Below, in pieces: positions 41,706 to 46,503 of a stretch of 46,503 nucleotides of DNA. Location of the stretch: NCBI GenBank assembly GCA_963169595.1, contig CAUJFM010000334.1, forward strand, positions 1 to 46,503, in the 5' to 3' direction. Numbering within the stretch: position 1 is the stretch's first letter; each line of letters opens with the position of its first letter. The position numbers and the translations under genes are program-made. The stretch comes from Bacteroidota bacterium (GTDB taxonomy: Bacteria; Bacteroidota; Bacteroidia; Flavobacteriales_F; PHOS-HE28). The notes beneath the pieces were generated by a model. It saw only the letters and a program-made list of their open reading frames with translations, did no database searches and was not told the DNA's origin.

Positions 41706-42302
41706 ATGAAACAGACCGTTTCCTTCCTACTGGCCGCTCCGGCGCTTGCCCTTGTGGTGGCCTGCAACCAATCGGCTCCGGCCGCTGCGCCCGAAGTTGC
41801 CGAAGTGGCCCAGCCCACCGAGGCCGAGCTGGTGAAGCGTGGTGAGTACCTCGTACAGGTCATGGGCTGCCATGACTGCCACTCGCCGAAGCTCATGGGC
41901 CCCCAGGGTCCCTATCCCGATCCGGACCGTCTCCTCAGCGGACATCCCGCTGGTACACAACTGCCGCCGGTGCCCAAGGACGCTGCCGGCTGGGCCCTGA
42001 TGTCCATGGACCTCACCGCCGCGGTCGGCCCTTGGGGCACCAGCTTCGCAGCCAACCTCACCAGTGATGAGAGCGGCATCGGCAACTGGACCGAGGAACA
42101 GTTCAAGCGTGCGCTGACCCAGGGTCTCTACAAGGGGTTGGAAGGCTCGCGTCCGCTGCTTCCGCCCATGCCCTGGCAGAACCTCAAGGACCTCAAGGAC
42201 GAGGACGTGCACGCCATGTTCCTGTACCTGAAGAGCACGAAGCCGGTGGCCAACGTGGTGCCTGCGCCCATTCCTCCTGCGGCTCCCCCTGCGGGCGCCT
42301 GA
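41706..42302 (+). CDS. lipoprotein monohaem cytochrome c
   Basis: The start at 41706 gives 198 residues with a lipoprotein signal peptide and lipobox LALVVAC (Cys20). After an Ala/Pro-rich linker, the haem c motif C55-H-D-C58-H59 lies in YLVQVMGCHDCHSPK. A likely axial Met is in LLPPMPW near residue 158. The tail is Pro/Ala-rich (VVPAPIPPAAPPAGA). It would carry electrons at the periplasmic face of a membrane; the partner is unknown. It is followed by a clean terminator, so the sigma factor downstream is a separate unit. I see no strong -7 element close to the start; ACTTTTTG at 41611-41618 is a weak candidate. Confidence 0.85.
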   Translation: MKQTVSFLLAAPALALVVACNQSAPAAAPEVAEVAQPTEAELVKRGEYLVQVMGCHDCHSPKLMGPQGPYPDPDRLLSGHPAGTQLPPVPKDAAGWALMSMDLTAAVGPWGTSFAANLTSDESGIGNWTEEQFKRALTQGLYKGLEGSRPLLPPMPWQNLKDLKDEDVHAMFLYLKSTKPVANVVPAPIPPAAPPAGA

Positions 42303-42325
42303 CCTCCGCACTCCACGGCTCATCC

Positions 42326-42368
42326 GCGAGCGGACCTTCTCCCAGGCGATCGGTCCGCTCGCCCTTTT
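42326..42368 (+). terminator. intrinsic terminator after the cytochrome c gene
   Basis: The arms 42326-42336 and 42352-42362 form a perfect 11-bp stem, followed by CCTTTTTG. It separates the cytochrome gene from the sigma factor gene. Confidence 0.88.
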
Positions 42369-42388
42369 TGGGGTCGCACGATGCGATG

Positions 42389-42402
42389 TTGATCTGGATC
42401 AA
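42389..42402. promoter_or_regulatory. FNR/CRP-family binding site (TTGAT-N4-ATCAA)
   Basis: The 14-mer TTGATCTGGATCAA is a perfect match to the FNR-type palindrome TTGATnnnnATCAA. It lies after the cytochrome terminator and before the ECF sigma gene. Its centre (42395.5) is about 42-45 nt before the predicted transcription start at 42437-42440, the class II activator position. The regulator itself is not in this window. Confidence 0.6.
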
Positions 42403-42425
42403 GTGCCGGCGCCCACCAGAGGCGG

Positions 42426-42433
42426 GAGTTTTG
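42426..42433 (+). promoter_or_regulatory. -7 promoter element of the ECF sigma gene (GAGTTTTG)
   Basis: One change from TAnnTTTG (first base G). It ends 4 nt before the ATG at 42438. A weakened core element would fit a promoter that depends on an activator. Confidence 0.45.
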
Positions 42434-42437
42434 CGGC

Positions 42438-42956
42438 ATGGAACCGTGCACACCCGTGGAAGCCGCGACCCTGACCCCGGAGACCTACAACGCGATCGTG
42501 GACCAGCATGCCGATGCGCTGTTCCGATTCATCCTGCGGCAGGTGCGTGACCGCGAACTGGCGCGTGACCTGGTGCAGGAGAGCTTCATGCGATTGTGGT
42601 TGAAGGCTGATCGCGTATGCGCGGACAAGGCCCGGAGCTACCTGTTCACGATCGCCGCCAATGCCGTGGCCAGCCAGATGCGGCGCAAGCATGTGCCGAT
42701 ACGGATGGAGGCCTGGCATGAACCAGCCGCAGCGGTGCGACAACCCGAGCCCGATCTGCACAAGCACCTCCATGCAGGGTTGAAGCGGTTGCCGCCCCGC
42801 CAGGCCCAGGTGATCACCCTGCGCGACATGCACGGGCTCAACTACGAGGAGATCGCGCAGGTGAGCGGACTGAACTTGACACAGGTGAAGGTCTACCTGC
42901 ACCGGGCACGGAAGGCGATGCGGACCTACCTGGTGCGGCCGTCGCTGCTGGCCTGA
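42438..42956 (+). CDS. ECF-type RNA polymerase sigma factor
   Basis: The 172-residue protein has the sigma-70 region 2 (ALFRFILRQVRDRELARDLV, then QESFMRLW and a DKARSYLFTIAANAVASQMR helix) and region 4 (LKRLPPRQAQVITLRDMHGL, then YEEIAQVSGLNLTQVKVYLH). This is the compact layout of ECF sigma factors. No anti-sigma gene of the FecR or zinc-binding type is adjacent; the next gene is convergent. The promoter region has a perfect FNR-type palindrome, so control by oxygen, nitric oxide or another signal read by a CRP/FNR-family regulator is the best guess. The target genes are unknown. Confidence 0.92.
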   Translation: MEPCTPVEAATLTPETYNAIVDQHADALFRFILRQVRDRELARDLVQESFMRLWLKADRVCADKARSYLFTIAANAVASQMRRKHVPIRMEAWHEPAAAVRQPEPDLHKHLHAGLKRLPPRQAQVITLRDMHGLNYEEIAQVSGLNLTQVKVYLHRARKAMRTYLVRPSLLA

Positions 42957-42958
42957 GC

Positions 42959-43321
42959 TTACAGGCTTTCGTCGAGGCTGGATCCGTCGAACAGATCGCC
43001 GGTGGCGGTGTCGTGCGCGCGCAGCCCCAGGTGACGCAGCAAGGCCGCCACGGCGGAAGCGCTCTGGTCGCCGCCATGCACGTGCACCACCATGTAGCGC
43101 ACCTCGTCACCCTGTTCCAGGTGCAGCTGGATGCTCAGGTCGATGCCGCCATGCTTGACGAACACCCAGTCGTTGTCGACCACATCCGCTGCGGGCAGCA
43201 GTTCCTTGATGCCTGCAAGGAGCGAGGCGCGGTCACCGATGGGGCGCGGACGGAAATCTTCCGGCACCTGATGGATGGTGGGAACGTCGGGAAGGTCCTG
43301 GATGTAGATGTCCCAGCTCAT
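42959..43321 (-). CDS. conserved protein of unknown function, coupled to glycosyltransferase gene
   Basis: The 120-residue product starts at 43321 with MSWDIYIQDLPDVPTI; the ATGA overlap with the glycosyltransferase stop indicates translational coupling. It is acidic, soluble, and has no signal peptide. Motif-like stretches are VPEDFRPRPIGDRASLLAGI, HGGIDLSIQLHLEQGDEV and VHVHGGDQSASAVAALLRHL, and it ends with a TGDLFDG segment. I believe it belongs to a widespread family of small unnamed proteins of immunity-protein-like size, but no function can be given. Its stop is only 2 nt from the stop of the convergent sigma factor gene. Confidence 0.65.
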   Translation of the reverse strand: MSWDIYIQDLPDVPTIHQVPEDFRPRPIGDRASLLAGIKELLPAADVVDNDWVFVKHGGIDLSIQLHLEQGDEVRYMVVHVHGGDQSASAVAALLRHLGLRAHDTATGDLFDGSSLDESL

Positions 43322-44295
43322 GGAAGGGAAAGTTCGGCGATGCGGCGCAGGTCCTGTTGCTCCATGCACCGGAAGTGCCCCTTGGGGCAGTGGTCGTGGC
43401 CGATCTTGCTGCAGGGCCGGCAGGGCAGGTCGTTCACCTCGCTGATGTGCGCCCGTTCAGGGTGAAGGGGGATGTAGGGTCCCATGCCGAACAGGGGCAC
43501 GGTGTTCCCCCAGATGCTCACCACCGGTCGCTGGAACGCGGCCGCGATGTGCATGGCCCCGCTGTCGTGCGCGATCACGGTGCGCGCCCTGCGGATCAGG
43601 GAGGCGCTGCCCAGGATGTCGAAACGCCCGGTGGCATCGAACACGCGTCCACCCACGGCCGAAACGATGGAGCGGGCCACTTCGCGGTCCTCCGGGCCGC
43701 CGATGAGTACAACGGGGCCCTTGACCAGTCCGGCCAGTTCGATCAGCTTGCGGGCCGGCAGGCGTTTGGTGGCGTGCGCCGCACCGATGGCCAGCGCCAC
43801 ATAGCCGGCGCGATGGGGTTCGGGCAGGGCCTCAAGGGCCACCTCCCGGTCCGGGGGGATGAACAGCTCCAGCCCGCGGCCATCGTTCTTCACGCCCAGG
43901 TGTGCCACGGTGGCCAGGTAACGGTCCACGATGTGCACGCGGGGTATCCGGTCGATCCGCAGGTTCACCAGCAGCCACTTCTCGATGTTCAGCTTGTTGA
44001 AGCTGTGCGCCGGGACGCCCAGCGCCCGCTTCACCCGGGCCGTGCGCAGGTTGTGGTGCAGGTCGATCACCCCGTCGAACCCTTCGGCCTTCAGCTGTTG
44101 GGTCAGCGCGCCGAGGTCCTCTCCCAGCTCGTGCACCTTGCTCACATGCGGGTTGAAGCGCACCAGGTCGGCGAAGGCGCTCTTGGTGGCCACGTGCAGC
44201 TCCACGCCGGGCACCTGTTCCTTCACGCAGCGCAGCACCGGACTGGTGAGCACGATGTCGCCAATGGAGGAGAAGCGGAGGACGAGGAGTTTCAT
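43318..44295 (-). CDS. family 9 glycosyltransferase (heptosyltransferase-like)
   Basis: The 325-residue protein starts MKLLVLRFSSIGDIVLTSPV, the typical GT9 N-terminus. Other family motifs are FDGVIDLHHNLRTARV, YVALAIGAAHATKRLPARKL, VLIGGPEDREVA and TVIAHDSGAMHIAAAFQRPV near the nucleotide-sugar site. The Cys-rich tail (DLPCRPCSKIGHDHCPKG) is seen in Bacteroidota members. It probably adds a sugar to the lipopolysaccharide core at the inner membrane; the sugar may not be heptose. A perfect TACCTTTG element lies 40 nt upstream. Its stop overlaps the start of the 120-residue protein gene. Confidence 0.92.
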   Translation of the reverse strand: MKLLVLRFSSIGDIVLTSPVLRCVKEQVPGVELHVATKSAFADLVRFNPHVSKVHELGEDLGALTQQLKAEGFDGVIDLHHNLRTARVKRALGVPAHSFNKLNIEKWLLVNLRIDRIPRVHIVDRYLATVAHLGVKNDGRGLELFIPPDREVALEALPEPHRAGYVALAIGAAHATKRLPARKLIELAGLVKGPVVLIGGPEDREVARSIVSAVGGRVFDATGRFDILGSASLIRRARTVIAHDSGAMHIAAAFQRPVVSIWGNTVPLFGMGPYIPLHPERAHISEVNDLPCRPCSKIGHDHCPKGHFRCMEQQDLRRIAELSLP

Positions 44296-44335
44296 GCAGT
44301 GGCAGCCGAAGCGTTTTCGCGAAGGCGGTGGCGCC

Positions 44336-44343
44336 CAAAGGTA
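44336..44343 (-). promoter_or_regulatory. -7 promoter element of the glycosyltransferase gene (TACCTTTG)
   Basis: Perfect minus-strand TAnnTTTG match, 40 nt before the ATG at 44295. Confidence 0.6.
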
Positions 44344-44378
44344 GACGGCAGCATGTCCGTGGAACCGTGGCGGGGTCG

Positions 44379-44386
44379 CACCTTTG
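44379..44386 (+). promoter_or_regulatory. -7 promoter element of tatD (CACCTTTG)
   Basis: One change from TAnnTTTG (first base C), 20 nt before the ATG at 44407. Confidence 0.45.
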
Positions 44387-44406
44387 CGCGGACCGATCCA
44401 CCGTTC

Positions 44407-45198
44407 ATGTTCGTCGACACCCACGCACACCTTTACAGCAGGCAGTTCGACGGCGACCGCGAGGCCATGCTGGCCCGTGCCATCGCCGCCGGTGTGGACA
44501 GGTTCTTCTTGCCGAACATCGACCTGGAGAGCATCGATGGCATGAACGCGTTGGCGGCCGCACATCCCGATCGGTGTTTCCCGATGATGGGGCTTCACCC
44601 CTGCTCCGTGGGCGAGCACAACGCGGAAGTGATGGCCGTGATGGAGCGCGAACTGCGCACCGGCCGGTATTGCGCGGTGGGCGAGATCGGCATCGACCTC
44701 TACTGGGACAAGACCTGGCTCACCCAGCAACAGGAGGTCTTTCGGCAGCACATCCGCTGGGCGAAGGAACTGCGCCTGCCCATTGTGATCCACTGCCGCA
44801 ACAGCTTTGCCGAGACCATCGCCATCGTGGAGGAGGAATCCCTCAATGCTTCGGGAGATGAACAGTTGCGCGGCGTGTTCCATTGCTTCGGCGGAACGGT
44901 GGAGGAGGGACGCAGGATCCTCGCGCTGGATGGGTTCCTGCTGGGCATTGGTGGCGTGATCACCTACCCCAAGAGCGGCCTCGCCCAGGTGATGGCCGAG
45001 CTTGGGCCTGACCGCTGTGTGCTGGAGACGGATGCGCCCTACCTCGCGCCCGTACCGCACCGCGGCAAGCGCAACGAGAGCGCGTACATCCCGCTGGTGG
45101 CCGCCGAACTGGCGAAGGCCACCGGCCGCACGGTGGAGGAGGTCGCGCGGATCACCACGGCCAATGCGGAGGCCCTGTTCAGAGTGAACCACGGATGA
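44407..45198 (+). CDS. tatD: TatD-family metal-dependent hydrolase (DNase-like)
   Basis: The 263-residue protein has all metal ligands of the TatD amidohydrolase fold: H6 and H8 in DTHAHLY, E93 in VGEIGID, H129 in IVIHCRN, H159 in VFHCFGG and D209 in LETDAPY. Family members are 3'-5' exodeoxyribonucleases or related hydrolases with unclear natural substrates. The start at 44407 matches the family N-terminus; the frame runs open far upstream through antisense sequence, and the -7 element supports the shorter form. The last codons (about RVNHG and the stop TGA) lie in or next to an inverted repeat of decamer units, so this end of the protein may have been reshaped by the repeat. Confidence 0.92.
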   Translation: MFVDTHAHLYSRQFDGDREAMLARAIAAGVDRFFLPNIDLESIDGMNALAAAHPDRCFPMMGLHPCSVGEHNAEVMAVMERELRTGRYCAVGEIGIDLYWDKTWLTQQQEVFRQHIRWAKELRLPIVIHCRNSFAETIAIVEEESLNASGDEQLRGVFHCFGGTVEEGRRILALDGFLLGIGGVITYPKSGLAQVMAELGPDRCVLETDAPYLAPVPHRGKRNESAYIPLVAAELAKATGRTVEEVARITTANAEALFRVNHG

Positions 45199-45304
45199 AC
45201 ACAGATGGACACAGATAGCCTGGCGCGTTGTTCAAGCAAGGATGGTGCGACGTTCGAGACCCATCCCTGCATTCATCCGTGTTCATCTGCGTCCATCTGT
45301 GGTT
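45187..45304. repeat. large inverted repeat of ATGRACACAG-type decamer units
   Basis: The left arm 45187-45216 and right arm 45275-45304 are inverted copies identical at 25 of 30 positions; two further positions form G-U pairs in RNA. The loop is 58 nt. Each arm is built from near-tandem units of the form ATGAACACAG / ATGGACACAG. The left arm contains the tatD stop codon and the right arm ends 15 nt before the ansA ATG. Similar repeated intergenic sequences, often mistranslated as NHRWTQMNTD-type peptides, are known to me from many environmental genomes. Confidence 0.8.
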
Positions 45305-45319
45305 GAATCCCTTGAGCCC

Positions 45320-46348
45320 ATGACCCAGCGTTCCGTTCTTATCATCTACACCGGAGGCACCATCGGCATGTGGGCCGACCCACGCACTGGTGCCCTGCGT
45401 CCCATGGACCTGGAGCACCTGGAAGAGCAGGTGCCCGAACTGGAGCGCATCGGCGTGAAACTGGGCTCCGTGGCCTTCGAGACGCCCATCGACAGCAGCG
45501 ACATGCGTCCGGTCGATTGGGTGCGTGTGGCCCGGATCATCGGTGATCATTACGACCGGTACGATGGCTTCGTGGTGCTGCACGGCAGCGACACCATGGC
45601 CTACACCGCCAGCGCGCTCAGCTTCCTGCTCGAGGGGTTGGCCAAGCCCGTGGTGCTCACCGGCTCGCAGCTGCCCATCGGCACCATCCGCACCGATGCG
45701 AAGGAGAACCTGATCACGGCCATCGAGATCGCTGCGGCCTACGAGAACGGGCGACCGATCGTACCCGAAGTGGCGGTGTACTTCGAGTACAGCCTCTACC
45801 GCGGCAACCGCACGGTGAAGGTGCATGCCGAGCGCTTCGAGGCCTTCCGCAGCCCCAACTACCCGCGCCTGGCCGAGGCGGGCGTGCACATCCGTTACGA
45901 CCACAATGCCGTGCTGCCCCTGCGCACCGGCCCGCTCACCGTGCATACCGGCGTGGACGACCGTGTGGGCGTGCTCCGGCTCTTCCCGGGCATCCGTCCC
46001 GACTGGGTGCGCCATGCCCTCGCCACGCCCGACCTGCGCGCCGTGGTGCTCACCACCTTCGGCAGCGGCAACGGCCCCACCGACGAGGCGTTCCTTGATG
46101 CCCTGCGCGATGCGACGGAGCGGGGCGTGCTGCTGGTGAACGCCACCCAATGCGTGGGCGGAAGCGTGGAACAAGGCCGCTACCAGACCAGCCGGGCCTT
46201 TGTGGACATGGGCATGCTCAGCGCCCGCGACATGACCGTGGAGGCGGCCGTCACCAAGCTCATGTTCCTGCTGGGCCAGGGCCTCAGCGACGACCTGATG
46301 CGGGAGCGCTTCCTGCGCCCGATGTGCGGTGAAGTGAGCGTGGGGTAG
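45320..46348 (+). CDS. ansA: type I (cytoplasmic) L-asparaginase
   Basis: The 342-residue enzyme hydrolyses asparagine to aspartate and ammonia. The catalytic threonines are T14 in YTGGTIGM and T92 in LHGSDTM (with D91), and K128 in RTDAKENL completes the usual set. GSQLPIG and TFGSGNGPTDEAF are further family motifs. There is no signal peptide, in line with a cytoplasmic type I enzyme. The frame is open from 45242, but those extra 26 codons are translated from the inverted repeat (FIRVHLRPSVVE), so the ATG at 45320 is preferred. No -7 element is evident, so it may be transcribed from the tatD promoter or from within the repeat. Confidence 0.94.
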   Translation: MTQRSVLIIYTGGTIGMWADPRTGALRPMDLEHLEEQVPELERIGVKLGSVAFETPIDSSDMRPVDWVRVARIIGDHYDRYDGFVVLHGSDTMAYTASALSFLLEGLAKPVVLTGSQLPIGTIRTDAKENLITAIEIAAAYENGRPIVPEVAVYFEYSLYRGNRTVKVHAERFEAFRSPNYPRLAEAGVHIRYDHNAVLPLRTGPLTVHTGVDDRVGVLRLFPGIRPDWVRHALATPDLRAVVLTTFGSGNGPTDEAFLDALRDATERGVLLVNATQCVGGSVEQGRYQTSRAFVDMGMLSARDMTVEAAVTKLMFLLGQGLSDDLMRERFLRPMCGEVSVG

Positions 46349-46364
46349 GGAACGGCCGCTTTCG

Positions 46365-46372
46365 TACTTTCG
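46365..46372 (+). promoter_or_regulatory. -7 promoter element of tRNA-Ser (TACTTTCG)
   Basis: TAnnTTCG variant, 38 nt before the first base of the tRNA. The TTCG form in front of a stable RNA gene suggests that it is a functional variant in this lineage. Confidence 0.5.
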
Positions 46373-46410
46373 CGGCCCATCCGCCGTGGTTTCGGCCCCA
46401 GCGGAGGAAC

Positions 46411-46501
46411 GGAGAGATGGCCGAGTGGTTGAAGGCGCGCGCCTGGAAAGTGCGTATACCTTAACAGGGTATCGGGGGTTCGAATCCCTCTCTCTCCGCC
46501 A
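46411..46501 (+). tRNA. tRNA-Ser, anticodon GGA, with encoded CCA
   Basis: The acceptor stem pairs GGAGAGA (46411-46417) with TCTCTCC (46491-46497), followed by discriminator G and an encoded CCA (46499-46501). The anticodon loop CTGGAAA (46443-46449) gives anticodon GGA at 46445-46447, closed by a 5-bp stem. A long variable arm (GTATACC...GGGTATC) marks a class II tRNA, and GGTTCGAATCC is the T arm. The sequence is close to bacterial tRNA-Ser(GGA), which reads UCC and UCU codons. Confidence 0.97.
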
Positions 46502-46503
46502 AG

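Noticed and set aside
43357..44406. Long upstream extension of the tatD frame
   Set aside because: It runs antisense through the glycosyltransferase gene; the TatD family N-terminus and a -7 element place the start at 44407.
45242..45319. 26-codon N-terminal extension of ansA
   Set aside because: The peptide is translated from the inverted repeat; the asparaginase family begins at the ATG at 45320.
45179..46174. 331-codon minus-strand frame containing NHRWTQMNTDE
   Set aside because: It is antisense to ansA, and the recognisable peptide is a translation of the intergenic repeat, not a protein domain.
1..46503. Defence island, CRISPR array, prophage, insertion sequence or biosynthetic cluster
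   Set aside because: No transposase, integrase, Cas, restriction, toxin or synthase motifs were seen, and no regularly spaced direct repeats; the content is housekeeping and envelope genes with uniform composition.

Overview
The window looks like a chromosomal segment of a GC-rich Bacteroidota bacterium, most likely a Flavobacteriales lineage (inference). The evidence is several secreted proteins with C-terminal type A sorting domains of the type IX secretion system (T9SS), an Omp28-like protein, an HU/SPOR protein, an SDR-type threonine dehydrogenase, a bacilliredoxin, almost no Shine-Dalgarno sequences, and many copies of the Bacteroidota promoter element TAnnTTTG (often TAnnTTCG here). KdsB and a family 9 glycosyltransferase indicate a lipopolysaccharide outer membrane. 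Coding density is high and no stretch over about 200 bases lacks a gene. I see no insertion sequence, prophage, CRISPR array or defence island.

Layout. 1-5128: tRNA hydroxylase trhO (partial, minus), threonine dehydrogenase, a secreted MORN/YwqK-like protein, cysS and an M28 lipoprotein. 5224-11666: an Omp28-like T9SS substrate, polA, an unknown lipoprotein and an unknown exported protein. 11753-17354 (minus): two tandem paralogous M43 metalloproteases and a PLP trans-sulfuration enzyme. 17489-21131: an EamA transporter, the yicC-gmk-nadD operon and convergent udk. 21243-24911: two small proteins, an outer-membrane beta-barrel-like protein, recJ and tadA. 24943-30592: a large M36 metalloprotease, a bacilliredoxin and a delta-60-repeat T9SS protein. 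30749-33363 (minus): gdhA and dprA. 33420-39455: a TonB-dependent receptor, a multi-spanning membrane protein and kdsB with ATGA overlaps, then an HU/SPOR protein. 39500-42956: an unknown pair, a peroxiredoxin, a thioesterase, a lipoprotein cytochrome c and an ECF sigma factor. 42959-46348: an unknown protein and glycosyltransferase (minus), tatD and ansA. The window ends with tRNA-Ser(GGA).

Most of the content is housekeeping plus cell-surface proteins. The surface set (four type A T9SS substrates and an M36 protease with a different C-terminal module) fits a bacterium that degrades external protein. The most interesting signals are: (1) a perfect FNR/CRP-type palindrome at 42389-42402, placed as a class II activator site for the ECF sigma factor; (2) a window-wide set of -7 elements, five of them exactly 4 nt before the start codon, which predicts leaderless mRNAs; (3) the roughly 246-residue C-terminal module of the M36 protease, with a repeated NDRD...GGVVPT unit; (4) a large inverted repeat of decamer units at 45187-45304 that supplies the tatD stop codon. 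I did not find a clear new multi-gene system. All functional calls come from reading translations and motifs by eye; no database search was run.
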